Shown one piece after another: positions 1 to 10,219 of a DNA stretch of 64,000 nt. This DNA comes from Prevotella sp. Its GTDB lineage: Bacteria > Bacteroidota > Bacteroidia > Bacteroidales > Bacteroidaceae. How positions within the stretch are numbered: the first letter of the stretch is position 1; every line of letters starts with the position of its first letter. The DNA lies in contig JAEEWT010000014.1 in assembly GCA_016287755.1 (NCBI GenBank), forward strand, positions 1-64,000. Reading direction: 5' to 3'. The notes beneath the pieces are model-generated. The model was not told where the DNA came from and did not search any database. It saw nothing but the letters and a program-made list of their open reading frames with translations. The translations under genes and the position numbers were made by a program.

Positions 1-58
1 TGTCAAGAGCTTCACTTGAGCGGTTGGTGATACTTTTCTGAATCTTTAGCTGTCTCAT
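1..58 (-). CDS. Second primary-type sigma factor (RpoD/SigA family), N-terminal fragment
   Basis: Reading leftward from an ATG at 58-56, the 19 visible codons give MRQLKIQKSITNRSSEALD. This matches nearly residue for residue the start of the sigma factor at 25750 in this window ([19 protein letters not shown]). The conserved N-terminus is typical of Bacteroidota group 1/2 sigma-70 proteins of about 286 residues. The gene continues beyond the left edge, so regions 2 to 4 cannot be checked. It could be a full paralogue, an alternative group 2 sigma factor or a truncated copy. The start is well supported by the alignment; the function is inferred from the N-terminus only. Confidence 0.75.
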   Translation of the reverse strand, partial: MRQLKIQKSITNRSSEALD

Positions 59-381
59 CTTTTATACCTCAAAAATACCTTAAAATATTGATACTCAGTC
101 AAATAACTCAATTATATTCGCAAATCGTTGCAAAATTACAAAAAAATACAATAAGTTGTACGCGCGAAATGGTTAAATTGCATTAAAACATGATATACAT
201 CAATTTCATTCTAATCGACATTATGATAAATAAAGAATATCATTTGTCGGATGTAATCCTTCCCTCCTATAAAAAGCAACAGGAAGATAAAAAAGAGAAG
301 GAATGACAGAAAAAAGGAAGAAAGTGGTACTTGTTTGCGAGAAAATGCGTATATTTGCAAATTCAATCACAAGAATCGCAG
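59..381. other. Divergent intergenic region between the sigma factor fragment and uvrA
   Basis: No gene is seen here. The stretch is AT-rich. A TAATTTTG box on the minus strand (131-138) could be the -7 element for the leftward sigma gene, but I see no convincing TTTG about 20 bases further upstream. A TATATTTG box on the plus strand (350-357) fits as the -7 element of uvrA. Confidence 0.4.
350..357 (+). promoter_or_regulatory. Probable -7 promoter element of uvrA
   Basis: TATATTTG matches the Bacteroidota -7 consensus TAnnTTTG and lies 24 bases before the ATG at 382. The -33 element is weak: TTG at 331 leaves a gap of only 16. Its position argues against translation starting upstream at 331. 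Confidence 0.4.
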
Positions 382-3210
382 ATGAGTAATTATATAGAGA
401 TCAAGAATGCACGGGTGAACAATCTGAAGGGAATTTCGTTACAGATTCCCAGGAACAAGCTGATTGTCGTTACAGGCGTGTCAGGAAGCGGAAAATCATC
501 ATTGGCTTTCGATACGTTATATGCTGAGGGTCAGCGCCGTTATGTGGAATCCCTGAGCGCTTATGCCCGTCAGTTCTTAGGTAGAATGTCAAAACCAGCC
601 TGCGATTACATCAAAGGATTGCCACCAGCCATTGCCATTGAACAGAAAGTGATTGCGCGAAATCCACGCAGTACGGTGGGTACAACCACTGAGATATATG
701 ACTATCTGCGACTCCTTTTTGCCCGTATTGGTCGTACATACTCTCCTATTTCCGGTGTTGAAGTAAAGAAACACACCACGGAAGACATCGTGAACTGTAT
801 GAAACAATACGGTAAAGGCACGAAATTCGTGGTGATGTCTCCCGTACATATGCATGAAAACCGTACGTTGAAACGTCAGCTTGAGATGTATCTGCAGCAA
901 GGATATGTTCGTATGTTCTACCATGGAGAGTTCCATCGCATTGATGAATTCAGCGAGGATGAGCAAGCTGTAAACCAACTGGAGCAAGTGATGAATGAAC
1001 GTCATGAGACACAGATGTGGCTCTTAATCGACCGCTTGTCGGTTGACACTGAAAAAGATGTCATCTCACGACTGATAGACTCTGCGGAAACTGCTCTGTA
1101 TGAAGGAGATGGTGCTTGTCGTTTAATGTTTTTACCAAGTAACATCAGCTACGATTTCTCTACCCGTTACGAGGCAGATGGTATGAAGTTCGAAGAGCCA
1201 AACGAGAACATGTTCTCTTTCAACTCCCCCCTTGGTGCCTGTCCTACCTGCGAAGGATTCGGTAGTATCATCGGTATTGATGAACGATTGGTCATCCCCA
1301 ACACCTCGCTCAGTGTGTACGAAGGATGTGTACAGTGCTGGCATGGAGACAAGATGAAGATGTGGCAGGATGAGTTCTGTCGCCGAGCCGTGAAAGACGA
1401 TTTCCCCATCTTCGAGCCTTATTACCGATTGACACGCGCTCAGAAAGACATGCTCTGGCACGGTCTTCCGAGTGACACACACGATGTGCACGAACAGGTT
1501 TCTATCGATGCCTTCTTCCAGATGCTGAGAGAGAATCAGTACAAGATCCAGTACCGGGTTATGCTAAGTCGTTACCGCGGTAAAACAGTATGTCCGGAGT
1601 GTCATGGTACTCGTTTGAAGAAAGAAACCGAATACGTGAAAATCAACGGGATGAGCATGACAAACCTTGTGGAGATGCCCATCGGAAAGCTGAAGGAATG
1701 GTTCGACAACCTACAGCTAGATGAGCATGATGCCATGACTGGCAAGCGCTTACTTTTGGAAATCAACAATAGATTACAATTCCTTGTAAATGTAGGACTT
1801 AGCTACTTAACGCTCAACCGTGCCTCTAATAGTCTTTCAGGCGGTGAGAGTCAGCGCATCAACCTCACCACCTCCCTCGGATCGAGTCTTGTAGGTTCCC
1901 TTTATATCCTTGATGAACCCAGTATCGGTTTACATTCAAGAGACACCGGTAAGCTGATTCAGGTGTTGAAAGACCTGCAGTCGTTAGGCAACACCGTGAT
2001 TGTTGTGGAGCATGACGAGGAAATCATCCGTTCTGCTGATGAACTGATCGATATCGGTCCTGATGCCGGAGAACTGGGAGGAGAGGTCGTTTACCAAGGT
2101 CCCCCTACCCCTTCATCATCCTCAGCATCCAAGCAATCCTACACCATGCAGTATCTCACGCGAAAGCTAAGCATTCCAGTACCGCAGACCCGCCGTCCTT
2201 GGAATCTTGCTATCGACCTGAAAGGCTGCAGAATGAATAACCTAAGAGGCATTGATGTGCGCTTCCCACTGAACGTAATGACCGCAGTGACTGGTGTATC
2301 AGGCAGTGGTAAGTCGTCGTTGGTAAAAGGTATCCTCTACCCTGCCCTCAAACGGCACCTCGATGAAGTGGCCGACCAGCCCGGAGAATATATCTCGCTG
2401 GAAGGTGACTGGCAACGGGTGAAGCATGTGGAGATGGTGGATCAGAACCCTATCGGCAAGAGTTCACGCAGTAACCCAGCCACCTATGTCAAGGCCTATG
2501 ATGCCATCCGTCAACTGTATGCCGAACAACCCTTGTCCAAGCAGATGGGCTTCACGCCCCAGTATTTCTCGTTTAATGCCGATGGCGGTCGTTGTGAGGA
2601 GTGTAAGGGAACAGGTGTGATTACCGTGGAGATGCAGTTCATGGCCGATCTGGAGTTGACCTGTGAGGCCTGTCATGGTAAGCGTTTCATGAAAGATATC
2701 CTGGATGTGCTGTTTGCCGGGAAGAGTATCTACGACATCTTGTGCATGACCGTTGCTGAAGCTATTACGTTCTTCAGTGAGAACGGTCAGAAAGCCATTG
2801 TCGACCGTCTGAAACCTTTGTACGATGTAGGACTTGGGTACATCAAGCTCGGTCAGAGTTCTTCCACGTTATCAGGTGGTGAGAACCAGCGCGTGAAGCT
2901 GGCCTATTTCATGGGACAAGAGAAATCGGAGCCTACCCTATTCATCTTTGATGAGCCCACCACGGGATTACATTTCCATGATATCCAACGACTCCTTCGT
3001 GCCTTTGACGCACTCATTGAACGCGGTCATTCCATCCTTGTCATCGAGCATAACCTGGATGTGATTAAATGCGCTGATTACGTCATTGATTTAGGTCCTG
3101 AAGGAGGCGACCGCGGTGGTAACCTGGTATTCGCGGGAACACCAGAACAGCTATGTGCCTGCCATGAAAGCATCACAGGCAAATACCTTTCAGAAAAGCT
3201 TACTGATTAG
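382..3210 (+). CDS. uvrA: Excinuclease ABC subunit A
   Basis: UvrA is the damage-sensing ATPase of nucleotide excision repair and works with UvrB and UvrC. The 942-residue product has the normal length and order: first Walker A (GVSGSGKSS, near residue 32), the UvrB-binding and insertion regions with CxxC zinc motifs, the first signature LSGGESQR and Walker B ([11 protein letters not shown]), the second Walker A (GVSGSGKSS), a second zinc module (CEECKGTG and CEACHGKRF), and the second signature LSGGENQR with Walker B ([11 protein letters not shown]). The ATG at 382 starts [16 protein letters not shown], the usual UvrA beginning. A frame extension to 331 exists but would run through the promoter. 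The gene ends tail to tail with dnaB, overlapping it by 4 bases. Confidence 0.95.
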   Translation: MSNYIEIKNARVNNLKGISLQIPRNKLIVVTGVSGSGKSSLAFDTLYAEGQRRYVESLSAYARQFLGRMSKPACDYIKGLPPAIAIEQKVIARNPRSTVGTTTEIYDYLRLLFARIGRTYSPISGVEVKKHTTEDIVNCMKQYGKGTKFVVMSPVHMHENRTLKRQLEMYLQQGYVRMFYHGEFHRIDEFSEDEQAVNQLEQVMNERHETQMWLLIDRLSVDTEKDVISRLIDSAETALYEGDGACRLMFLPSNISYDFSTRYEADGMKFEEPNENMFSFNSPLGACPTCEGFGSIIGIDERLVIPNTSLSVYEGCVQCWHGDKMKMWQDEFCRRAVKDDFPIFEPYYRLTRAQKDMLWHGLPSDTHDVHEQVSIDAFFQMLRENQYKIQYRVMLSRYRGKTVCPECHGTRLKKETEYVKINGMSMTNLVEMPIGKLKEWFDNLQLDEHDAMTGKRLLLEINNRLQFLVNVGLSYLTLNRASNSLSGGESQRINLTTSLGSSLVGSLYILDEPSIGLHSRDTGKLIQVLKDLQSLGNTVIVVEHDEEIIRSADELIDIGPDAGELGGEVVYQGPPTPSSSSASKQSYTMQYLTRKLSIPVPQTRRPWNLAIDLKGCRMNNLRGIDVRFPLNVMTAVTGVSGSGKSSLVKGILYPALKRHLDEVADQPGEYISLEGDWQRVKHVEMVDQNPIGKSSRSNPATYVKAYDAIRQLYAEQPLSKQMGFTPQYFSFNADGGRCEECKGTGVITVEMQFMADLELTCEACHGKRFMKDILDVLFAGKSIYDILCMTVAEAITFFSENGQKAIVDRLKPLYDVGLGYIKLGQSSSTLSGGENQRVKLAYFMGQEKSEPTLFIFDEPTTGLHFHDIQRLLRAFDALIERGHSILVIEHNLDVIKCADYVIDLGPEGGDRGGNLVFAGTPEQLCACHESITGKYLSEKLTD

Positions 3211-4691
3211 AACGGCATCGGCGATGGAGGCGGCGCGAAAGGAACATCTTCGTCATTCAGCTTACTGCCGATGATCTCTCCTCCACCCGATCCTGATGGC
3301 GGTATGATGGCGTCCTCAGGGTTCTGGAAACGTGTAAACTCACCACGGAAGTTCAGCAGCACATCGCCCGTTGCACCCTTTCTGTGCTTGGCAATGATAA
3401 TCTGCGCCATACCCCGGAGATCATTACCTTTCTCATCCTGCAGAATATGGTAATACTCAGGACGATGCACGAACAGCACCATATCCGCATCCTGCTCAAT
3501 GGCACCCGATTCACGAAGGTCGCTCAACTGCGGTCGTTTACCATCGTTGGAATCACGGTTCTCCACGCTACGGTTCAGCTGTGAGAGCGCTAAGATAGGA
3601 ATATTCAGCTCCTTAGCCAGACCCTTCAGCGAACGACTGATGGTGCTCACCTCTTCCTGACGACTGCCGAACTTGGCACCGTTGGCATTCATCAGCTGCA
3701 GGTAGTCGATCATGATCACCTTCACACCCTTCTCTCTTACCAGTCGTCTGGCCTTCGAACGCAACTCGAAGATACTCATACCCGGCGTATCATCAATATA
3801 AATAGGTGCACCTTGCAGTTTACGGATATTGCGGTCGAGACGTTTCCACTCTTCTTCGTCCAACTGACCGTTCAGGATCTTCTTACCGGAGATCTCGCAA
3901 ACGTTCGACATCAGACGGTTCACCAGCTGCACGTTGTTCATTTCCAACGAGAAGAAACCGATAGGATACTTATAGTCAACCGCGATATTCTTTGCCAATG
4001 ACAAGGCGAAAGAAGTCTTACCCATGGCCGGACGACCGGCAATAATTACCAAGTCGGAAGCCTGCCATCCTGCTGTGATGTCGTCCAAACGTGTAAAACC
4101 AGTGGGAATACCTGTAAGACCGGAGGTGTTAGCCGCAGCTTTCTGCAAGATCTCCACAGCCTGGGAAAGCACAGGATCGATCTGTGTGTACTCCTGGCGC
4201 ATGTTCTTCTGAGAAAGCTCGAACAACGATGATTCAGCCTCTTGCATCAGATCATCCACATCAACGGTCTCATCGAATGCCTTTGTCTCAATCACGCTGG
4301 CAAAGCTGATGAGCTGACGCGCAAGATGTTTCTGGGCCAACACACGGGCATGATACTCGATATGCGCAGATGAAGCCACTTGGGAAGACAGTTCCACGAT
4401 ATATGTAGGACCGCCGATTTCCTCCAGCGTACCATCCCGCTTCAGCTCTTCTATCACAGTCATGAAATCCACCGGACGCTCATCCATGTTGAGCGTCTGA
4501 ATGGCTTTATAGATTTTCTGATGACGGGGGTCGTAGAACGATTCTGCACGGATGATCTCGCTGACTATGGAGAATGCGTCCTTGTCAATCATCAATGCTC
4601 CTACAACCGCTCTTTCCAGATCGAGCGCCTGTGGTTGAAGATGTCCGTACGAAGTATCTAAAGATGCGCGTGTGGTTCGTTTTTCCGGCAT
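3207..4691 (-). CDS. dnaB: Replicative DNA helicase DnaB
   Basis: DnaB is the hexameric 5'-3' helicase of the replication fork. The 494-residue protein has the N-terminal DnaB domain (about residues 20-125) and a RecA-like helicase core with Walker A GRPAMGKT (219-226), the MIDYLQLM Walker B region, and a C-terminal QDADMVLFVHRPEYY motif. I chose the ATG at 4691 (MPEKRTTRASLD). The frame is open further upstream but would read through the tRNA-Gly gene. The gene lies 26 bases behind tRNA-Gly on the same strand with no obvious promoter between, so it is probably transcribed with the tRNAs. It converges on uvrA. Confidence 0.95.
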   Translation of the reverse strand: MPEKRTTRASLDTSYGHLQPQALDLERAVVGALMIDKDAFSIVSEIIRAESFYDPRHQKIYKAIQTLNMDERPVDFMTVIEELKRDGTLEEIGGPTYIVELSSQVASSAHIEYHARVLAQKHLARQLISFASVIETKAFDETVDVDDLMQEAESSLFELSQKNMRQEYTQIDPVLSQAVEILQKAAANTSGLTGIPTGFTRLDDITAGWQASDLVIIAGRPAMGKTSFALSLAKNIAVDYKYPIGFFSLEMNNVQLVNRLMSNVCEISGKKILNGQLDEEEWKRLDRNIRKLQGAPIYIDDTPGMSIFELRSKARRLVREKGVKVIMIDYLQLMNANGAKFGSRQEEVSTISRSLKGLAKELNIPILALSQLNRSVENRDSNDGKRPQLSDLRESGAIEQDADMVLFVHRPEYYHILQDEKGNDLRGMAQIIIAKHRKGATGDVLLNFRGEFTRFQNPEDAIIPPSGSGGGEIIGSKLNDEDVPFAPPPSPMPF

Positions 4692-4717
4692 AATGGTATG
4701 GATGGTTATGTGCAAGG

Positions 4718-4790
4718 AGCGGTAAACGGGACTCGAACCCGCGACCCTCGGCTTGGGAAGCCAATGCTCTACCAACTGAGCTATTACCGC
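4718..4790 (-). tRNA. tRNA-Gly (anticodon CCC)
   Basis: On the minus strand a full cloverleaf can be drawn: acceptor GCGGTAA/TTACCGC, D-arm GCTCAGTTGGTAGAGC, anticodon loop TTCCCAA giving CCC, T-loop TTCGAGT, and U73, which is typical of tRNA-Gly. CCA is not encoded. Confidence 0.93.
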
Positions 4791-4845
4791 AACTGAATGA
4801 AAACAAAATGGTTTGAAAGCGTGCTTGATAGCGTGATTCGAAAAG

Positions 4846-4918
<73 letters not shown>

Positions 4919-4935
4919 ATTTTCAAATGCGGATG

Positions 4936-4943
4936 CAAAGGTA
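4936..4943 (-). promoter_or_regulatory. Probable -7 element for the tRNA-Thr / tRNA-Gly / dnaB transcript
   Basis: The minus strand reads TACCTTTG 18 bases before the 5' end of tRNA-Thr, matching TAnnTTTG. I see no good -33 TTTG at the usual 19-20 base gap. Confidence 0.45.
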
Positions 4944-5000
4944 ACACTTTTCACGAAGAAAGAAGAAGGAAACGACAGAAAATATTCCTATTTAACATTT

Positions 5001-5024
5001 GTCAACTATCAACTATCAACTGTC
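5001..5024. repeat. Heptanucleotide tandem repeat (unit CAACTAT/CAACTGT)
   Basis: Three 7-bp units (CAACTAT, CAACTAT, CAACTGT) lie directly against the stop codon of the gene at 5025. This is one of several unrelated 7-bp arrays in the window. Confidence 0.75.
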
Positions 5025-5918
5025 TTACCTCGTGGTAATATGGAAGCAACTTTGCTTTACCTCATATTTAATATAGCACCTACCCTGCTTACGCATATCG
5101 TTCAGTACTTCAGCCAACACCCATTTCAGCGTATCGTTCTGCACCATCCTGCGTTTCTCACCTGGAGGCTGGACCGTTTTGTAACGATTATAGCAGATGT
5201 CGAAGGTGGTACCGTAAAGATGACAGCTGTTCTCGGTAGCGTTCCTGTTATAATTCCTCAGTTTCGCCACATCTTCCTTTGTGCGGAGGACACTCGTCAC
5301 GATGAACTGATGCAAGGGAACGCCCTTGATCTGCAGACTGTCGTAATAGGCCCGTCCTATATCGCTGAGCAGTACGGCAGCTCTGGGAACCAGATAAGGA
5401 ACACTTCGGTGCAGTACATCCACATGATAATAAGGTGACGATCCCATATATACCAGTTCCTTCTTTCTCGCCTCGGCGTCCTCGCGGTTGTTCACCGGTT
5501 TTACTCCCCATCGGGCTGCAGCACGTTCCTGTACGGGCTGACTGTCGGGAAATGCCTCCAGGTAATGCGGAACACTAAGGATTCTGTGCTTGACAACAGA
5601 GCCGTCGCTGTTGATAAACTTCGAACGAGCCAATGACATCACTGGTCCTTTCTCCTTTTGCTTCTCAGTTCTACTCTCTTGTATCTCAGTTCTACTCTCT
5701 TGCTTCTTGCCTCTTGCCTCTTGCTTCTCATTCTTTGCTTCTTGCTTCTCAATCCTTGCCTCTTCCGTCAAGAGCGAGTCCTTCTGCTCCACCCCAGCCA
5801 ATTCCTTACCAGTTCCCTCGGCAATCTTGGGATGAATACAGCGTACAAGAGCCAATATCATGACGACCGCAGCAAAGCCGGCCAGATAATTATTCTTTGT
5901 TATTTTAACTTTCAACAT
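5025..5918 (-). CDS. Membrane-anchored M15-like (DUF5715-type) protein
   Basis: The 297-residue protein starts with a hydrophobic anchor (about residues 10-27), so most of it probably lies in the periplasm. A charged, low-complexity stretch of about 35 residues built on KQEAR/KQESR units follows; it is encoded by fifteen 7-bp DNA repeats. The C-terminal domain has SCHLYGTTFD, which fits the SxHxxGxxxD zinc motif of M15 D,D-carboxypeptidase-like proteins, and a final CFHI that could supply the last histidine. I recall similar Bacteroidota proteins under DUF5715, but enzymatic activity is not shown. The minus-strand promoter TTG-N20-TATCTTTG is at 5942-5972. Confidence 0.7.
   Translation of the reverse strand: MLKVKITKNNYLAGFAAVVMILALVRCIHPKIAEGTGKELAGVEQKDSLLTEEARIEKQEAKNEKQEARGKKQESRTEIQESRTEKQKEKGPVMSLARSKFINSDGSVVKHRILSVPHYLEAFPDSQPVQERAAARWGVKPVNNREDAEARKKELVYMGSSPYYHVDVLHRSVPYLVPRAAVLLSDIGRAYYDSLQIKGVPLHQFIVTSVLRTKEDVAKLRNYNRNATENSCHLYGTTFDICYNRYKTVQPPGEKRRMVQNDTLKWVLAEVLNDMRKQGRCYIKYEVKQSCFHITTR
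5659..5763. repeat. 15-unit heptanucleotide array inside a coding region
   Basis: The plus strand can be cut into fifteen consecutive 7-mers (TGCTTCT, CAGTTCT, ACTCTCT, TGTATCT, TGCCTCT and variants). The 105 bp equal five 21-bp blocks, so on the minus strand they encode five heptapeptides of the KQEARxE type in the linker of the gene at 5025-5918. Confidence 0.85.
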
Positions 5919-5941
5919 GATGCATTTTCAATAACTCTGTG

Positions 5942-5972
5942 CAAAGATACAACAATTATCAACAATTACCAA
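5942..5972 (-). promoter_or_regulatory. Promoter of the M15-like gene
   Basis: On the minus strand TTG (5972-5970), a 20-base gap and TATCTTTG (5949-5942) match the -33/-7 pattern. It lies 24 bases before the ATG at 5918. Confidence 0.55.
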
Positions 5973-6000
5973 GAAACTGGCCTTCTATCTCATACAAATC

Positions 6001-6027
6001 AGGCTGATAACCCATCGTTATCAGCCT
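6001..6027. terminator. Perfect stem-loop between two minus-strand genes
   Basis: AGGCTGATAAC and GTTATCAGCCT form a perfect 11-bp stem around the loop CCATC. It lies 39 bases past the stop of the lipoprotein gene at 6067-6522. There is no clear U-run on the minus strand, so termination is likely but not certain. Confidence 0.55.
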
Positions 6028-6066
6028 TCTAACACACACTAACCAGCCTTCTAAAGTGACTTTATG

Positions 6067-6522
6067 TTATTTTGTCACTTTCTTTAATGCATAACCATCG
6101 CCATCATAAGCTTCTGCGGATATATATAGAACTCCCTGATCAAAGTCGATGGAATAACACAAACTGGAGTTGTTAAAAGTGATAACTACACTTGGCTCAC
6201 CTGTAAATATAGATTTATCGATTTTCTTAAACGAGTACGTAAATGTACTTGTTGGGATGGGACGTTGATCTTCTCGATTATTGACCACCTTTACCTGCCC
6301 CTTATTTGTGAAAGTTACCATGATTTCACCGACATTGTAGTCGGTTATACCTCCCCATCCACTCGAACGACTTGCCAAATACCATGTTCCAACGATGGCA
6401 CTTTTGTAATTGTTGTAATCCTTTACGAAAATGACATCTTCATCGTCACTATCACTACAGCTGGTCAGTCCTGCTACAGACATAACCGCGGCGCACATCC
6501 AAAAGATAATAGTCTGCTTCAT
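6067..6522 (-). CDS. Small lipoprotein, lipocalin-like
   Basis: The 151-residue product has a lipoprotein signal peptide ending in the lipobox LTSC (Cys near residue 22), followed by an acidic SDSDDED stretch as in exported Bacteroidota lipoproteins. The mature part begins with a GTWYLASRSSG segment and continues as predicted beta-strands. This resembles the lipocalin-like small lipoproteins common in Bacteroides and Prevotella, which often carry GxW near the start of the barrel. The ligand and role are unknown. The gene stands alone; a stem-loop follows it. Confidence 0.6.
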   Translation of the reverse strand: MKQTIIFWMCAAVMSVAGLTSCSDSDDEDVIFVKDYNNYKSAIVGTWYLASRSSGWGGITDYNVGEIMVTFTNKGQVKVVNNREDQRPIPTSTFTYSFKKIDKSIFTGEPSVVITFNNSSLCYSIDFDQGVLYISAEAYDGDGYALKKVTK

Positions 6523-6633
6523 ATTTCTGTTGATAATTAAACTCTTTACAAGTATAATTCATTCATCACTGAAACCTTGCATGGAAAGGCAAATAATTAA
6601 CATAATTTACAACTATAGCTTATTCGAGAAAAC

Positions 6634-6680
6634 AAATCTCTTTATTTTCTTCTCGCTTACTCAGATTTTTCGTATCTTTG
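6634..6680 (+). promoter_or_regulatory. Distal promoter-like cassette upstream of phoH
   Basis: An imperfect A/T-rich palindrome (CGAGAAAAC... to ...TTTTCTTCTCG) is followed by TTCGTATCTTTG, with TATCTTTG at 6673-6680. The layout is the same as in the cassette at 6706-6765 just downstream, so phoH may have two promoters in tandem. Confidence 0.4.
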
Positions 6681-6705
6681 GCTGCGCCGAACTTACTCCG
6701 TCTCG

Positions 6706-6765
6706 GAAATGAAAAGAAAAACTTATGTTTTCCTTTTGCATTTCTCTCAACTTTTCGTAACTTTG
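6706..6765 (+). promoter_or_regulatory. phoH promoter with a palindrome over the -33 region
   Basis: TTTG (6735-6738), 19 bases, then TAACTTTG (6758-6765) is an almost ideal Bacteroidota promoter. The -33 box sits inside the right arm (6727-6744) of an imperfect palindrome whose left arm is 6706-6722. The GH25 gene at 54485 has the same arrangement. Confidence 0.7.
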
Positions 6766-6781
6766 CAGAAAAATTTGCGTA

Positions 6782-7768
6782 GTGACAGAGAAACATATCG
6801 TTCTTGAAGATATAGACCCCGTTGTATTCTATGGTGTAGGCAACAGTCATCTGCAGATGATCAAGGCCTTATACCCTAAGCTTAGAATCGTGGCCCGCGA
6901 CAATGTGATACGTGTATTGGGCGATGATGAACAACTGAGAATCTTCGGGGAACAGATAGAAATCATGCGGAAGCATGTGCTGCAGTTCAACCGTATCAGC
7001 GAAGAAGACATCCTGGATATCGTTAATGGAAAGAAGACCAAAGACGAATCGGTGAAGGGTGTAGTGGCCTATACCATCTCAGGCAGGGCCATCAAAAGCA
7101 GAAGCGAGAACCAGCAGAAACTGATTGATGCGTTCGACAAAGATGACATGATCTTTGCTGTAGGACCGGCGGGTACGGGTAAGACCTACCTGAGCATTGC
7201 CCTGGCCGTAAAGGCTTTCAAGGAAAAGCAGGCCAAGAAGATCATCCTGAGTCGCCCTGCCGTGGAAGCCGGTGAGAAATTAGGATTCCTGCCTGGTGAC
7301 ATGAAGGATAAGATCGATCCCTATCTTCAGCCGCTGTACGATGCGCTGGAGGATATGATTCCCGCCGTGAAGCTGCAGGATATGATGGAGAAGCACATCA
7401 TACAGATTGCCCCGTTGGCATTCATGCGAGGCAGAACCCTGAGCGATGCCATCGTGATTCTCGACGAGGCCCAGAACACCACACCTGCCCAGATCCGCAT
7501 GTTCCTCACCCGTATGGGATGGAACACCAAGATGATCATTACAGGTGATATGACACAGGTTGACCTGCCCAATGAAGCACGTAGCGGACTCCGTGAAGCG
7601 ATGCGGGTACTGAAGGGTGTGGAAGGTATCTCGTTTATCGAGATGAACAAGAAGGATATCGTGCGCCACAAACTCGTTACGAGGATTGTGAACGCATATG
7701 AGTCGTATGACAAGAATAACAAAGAACAAAATAAAGAAAGAAACAATGAAAGCGTTAACAAGGACTGA
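6782..7768 (+). CDS. PhoH family ATPase
   Basis: PhoH-like proteins are cytoplasmic P-loop ATPases linked to RNA metabolism; their exact role is not settled. The 328-residue protein has an N-terminal KH-like segment (about residues 15-70), then a PhoH core with Walker A GPAGTGKT (128-135) and Walker B with DEAQN near residue 228. The length is normal for the PhoL/YbeZ type. The start is GTG; no in-frame ATG lies nearby and the promoter ends 17 bases upstream. The 3' end overlaps purC by 23 bases, so the two are transcribed together and perhaps coupled in translation. Confidence 0.88.
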   Translation: MTEKHIVLEDIDPVVFYGVGNSHLQMIKALYPKLRIVARDNVIRVLGDDEQLRIFGEQIEIMRKHVLQFNRISEEDILDIVNGKKTKDESVKGVVAYTISGRAIKSRSENQQKLIDAFDKDDMIFAVGPAGTGKTYLSIALAVKAFKEKQAKKIILSRPAVEAGEKLGFLPGDMKDKIDPYLQPLYDALEDMIPAVKLQDMMEKHIIQIAPLAFMRGRTLSDAIVILDEAQNTTPAQIRMFLTRMGWNTKMIITGDMTQVDLPNEARSGLREAMRVLKGVEGISFIEMNKKDIVRHKLVTRIVNAYESYDKNNKEQNKERNNESVNKD

Positions 7769-8693
7769 TTTCCATTTCGATGGTCAGCAGAGTGTGTATC
7801 ATGGTAAGGTGCGTGATGTCTATAACATCAACGACGACATTCTTGTAATGGTGGCAACCGACAGAATCTCGGCGTTTGATGTGGTATTGCCCAAGGGTAT
7901 TCCTTATAAAGGACAGGTGCTGAACCAGATTGCAGCCAAGTTCCTGGACACCACAACGGATATCTGTCCGAACTGGAAACTGGCCACTCCCGACCCGATG
8001 GTAACGGTGGGTCTGAAATGCGAAGGATTCCGCGTGGAGATGATCATCCGCTCCATCCTCACAGGTTCGGCCTGGCGTGAGTACAAGAACGGCTGCAGGG
8101 AGCTCTGCAGCGTGAAGCTGCCCGATGGCATGCGCGAGAACGAGCGTTTCCCCGAGCCTATCATCACCCCAACCACCAAGGCCGATGAGGGTCATGACAT
8201 GAATATCTCCAAGGAGGAGATCATCGCTCAGGGTATTGTCAGTAAGGAGGACTATGAGATCATGGAGGACTACACCCGCAAGATCTTCGCAAGAGGTCAG
8301 GAGATTGCCGCCCGTCAGGGTCTGATCCTGGTTGATACCAAGTATGAGTTCGGTAAGCGCGACGGAAAGGTATATCTCATCGACGAGATCCATACCCCCG
8401 ATTCCAGTAGGTATTTCTATGCCGACGGCTATGAGGAGAAGTTCAAGAATGGCGAACCGCAACGTCAGCTCTCAAAGGAGTTCGTGCGCCAGTGGCTCAT
8501 CGACCATAACTTCATGAACGAGCCCGGACAGGTGATGCCAGAGATTACCGACGAGTATGCTGAGAGCGTATCCGACAGGTATATCGAGCTGTACGAGCAC
8601 ATCGTGGGTGAACGCTTTGACAAGGCCGCCGAGGAAGGCGACATCGCTGCCCGCATCGAGAAGAACGTTAGCGAATATCTGAAAACGATATAA
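7746..8693 (+). CDS. purC: Phosphoribosylaminoimidazole-succinocarboxamide synthase
   Basis: PurC joins aspartate to CAIR in purine synthesis, giving SAICAR. The 315-residue protein is of the longer type. Recognisable motifs are [35 protein letters not shown] and a C-terminal [11 protein letters not shown] chose the ATG at 7746 ([14 protein letters not shown]), inside the 3' end of phoH, because the family begins here; the longer frame from 7698 adds only lysine-rich sequence. Its stop overlaps the start of menG by one base (TAATG). Confidence 0.94.
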   Translation: MKALTRTDFHFDGQQSVYHGKVRDVYNINDDILVMVATDRISAFDVVLPKGIPYKGQVLNQIAAKFLDTTTDICPNWKLATPDPMVTVGLKCEGFRVEMIIRSILTGSAWREYKNGCRELCSVKLPDGMRENERFPEPIITPTTKADEGHDMNISKEEIIAQGIVSKEDYEIMEDYTRKIFARGQEIAARQGLILVDTKYEFGKRDGKVYLIDEIHTPDSSRYFYADGYEEKFKNGEPQRQLSKEFVRQWLIDHNFMNEPGQVMPEITDEYAESVSDRYIELYEHIVGERFDKAAEEGDIAARIEKNVSEYLKTI

Positions 8694-9427
8694 TGTACAA
8701 GCAGGAAGAGATCACCCCCTATCAGGACGGTCAGGAGAAAGGCAGACAGGTGGAGCAGATGTTCGACCATATCGCGCCCACCTATGATGTCTTGAACCAC
8801 CGTCTTTCCTGGGATATCGATAAGGGCTGGCGACGGAAAGCCATCAAACAGCTGCAACCGTTCAAGCCACAGAGGGTGGTTGATATTGCTACCGGTACGG
8901 GTGATTTCGCCATCATGGCAGCCCGCATGCTGCAACCGAAGGAACTGATCGGTGTGGACATCTCAGAAGGGATGATGCAGGTGGCCAGGGAGAAAGTGGA
9001 GGCTGAAGGTCTGACGGAGACGATCTCTTTCAAGAAAGACGACTGTCTGGCGCTCTCCTACCCCGACGAGGTGTTCGATGCAGCCACAGTGGCCTTCGGC
9101 ATCAGGAACTTCCAGGACCTGGAAAAAGGTCTCCAGGAGATTGCCCGAGTACTGAAGAAGGACGGTCATCTGAGCATCGTGGAGCTCACCCAACCTGCCC
9201 GCTTCCCCATGAAGCAGCTGTTCTGGCTGTATAGTCATACCCTGCTGCCACTCTACGGTAAGCTGTTGTCGAAAGACAACCATGCATATAAGTACCTCGT
9301 GGCCACCATGGAGGTGTTCCCGCAAGGAGAGGAAATGGTGAAGATCCTGCAAAAAACCGGTTTCAGCGAGGCCCGGTTCAAACGACTCACCTTCGGCATA
9401 TGCACGATGTATCTGGCAAAGAAATGA
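8693..9427 (+). CDS. menG: Demethylmenaquinone methyltransferase
   Basis: This class I SAM methyltransferase (UbiE/MenG family) methylates demethylmenaquinone, the last step to menaquinone, the quinone of this phylum. The 244-residue protein shows the SAM motif [13 protein letters not shown], then DISEGMM and [13 protein letters not shown], a family signature. The start codon overlaps the purC stop in TAATG. It belongs to the long plus-strand operon that begins at phoH. Confidence 0.92.
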   Translation: MYKQEEITPYQDGQEKGRQVEQMFDHIAPTYDVLNHRLSWDIDKGWRRKAIKQLQPFKPQRVVDIATGTGDFAIMAARMLQPKELIGVDISEGMMQVAREKVEAEGLTETISFKKDDCLALSYPDEVFDAATVAFGIRNFQDLEKGLQEIARVLKKDGHLSIVELTQPARFPMKQLFWLYSHTLLPLYGKLLSKDNHAYKYLVATMEVFPQGEEMVKILQKTGFSEARFKRLTFGICTMYLAKK

Positions 9428-9454
9428 ATTATTCTCATCTAAAAATACAGGACA

Positions 9455-10201
9455 ATGGATAAATACGGACTGATAGGCTATCCTTTAGGACACTCGTTCT
9501 CGATTAGCTATTTCAACGAGAAGTTCCAGAATGAAGGTATCAACGCGAAGTATATCAACTTCGAGATACCAACGATAGAGGCATTACCCGAAGTGCTGGC
9601 ATCAAACCCGGAGCTGAAAGGACTGAATGTGACCATTCCTTATAAGGAAAAGGTGATCAGCTACCTCGATACGGTGAGTCCTGAGGCCCGTGCCATCGGT
9701 GCAGTGAATGTCATTCGTATCGACCATAAAGGTTCCGACGTCAAACTGAAGGGTTTCAACAGCGACGTCATCGGCTTCACGAAGAGTATTGAGCCGATGC
9801 TTGAACCTATTCACAAGAAAGCATTGATACTGGGTACAGGCGGTGCTTCGAAGGCCATCGACTTCGGCTTGAAGTCATTAGGACTGGAAACCGTCTTCGT
9901 GAGTCGTTATGAACGTCCGGGTACCATTCAGTACGAGAAGATCACTCCTGAGATTATCCATGAGTATAATGTGATTGTGAACTGTACGCCACTGGGAATG
10001 TATCCCCATAGCGACCGTTGTCCGAACCTTCCGTATGAGGCCATGGATGAGAGAAACATCCTCTACGACCTGATTTACAACCCCGACGAAACCCTCTTTA
10101 TGTACAAGGGTCGTCAACAAGGTGCAACCGTGAAGAACGGTCTGGAAATGCTACTCCTGCAGGCTTTTGCCAGCTGGGAGCTGTGGCACAGTCAAGATTA
10201 G
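9455..10201 (+). CDS. aroE: Shikimate dehydrogenase
   Basis: AroE reduces 3-dehydroshikimate to shikimate with NADPH in aromatic amino acid synthesis. The 248-residue protein has the substrate-binding start GYPLGHSFS, NVTIPYKEKV with the catalytic lysine, the dinucleotide-binding GTGGASKAI and the NCTPLGMYP motif. It is slightly shorter than the E. coli enzyme but complete. It follows menG after 27 bases, with no promoter seen in the gap. Confidence 0.92.
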   Translation: MDKYGLIGYPLGHSFSISYFNEKFQNEGINAKYINFEIPTIEALPEVLASNPELKGLNVTIPYKEKVISYLDTVSPEARAIGAVNVIRIDHKGSDVKLKGFNSDVIGFTKSIEPMLEPIHKKALILGTGGASKAIDFGLKSLGLETVFVSRYERPGTIQYEKITPEIIHEYNVIVNCTPLGMYPHSDRCPNLPYEAMDERNILYDLIYNPDETLFMYKGRQQGATVKNGLEMLLLQAFASWELWHSQD

Positions 10202-10219
10202 TAAACCGAAACCTGAGAA

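Noticed and set aside
331..381. Longer uvrA start at the TTG at 331
   Set aside because: The extension covers the -7 box TATATTTG, and the family begins at the ATG at 382.
5590..6032. Overlapping plus-strand frames of low complexity near 5.6-6.0 kb
   Set aside because: They are translations of the 7-bp repeat array and of promoter DNA; the minus-strand gene with signal anchor and M15-like motif is the better reading.
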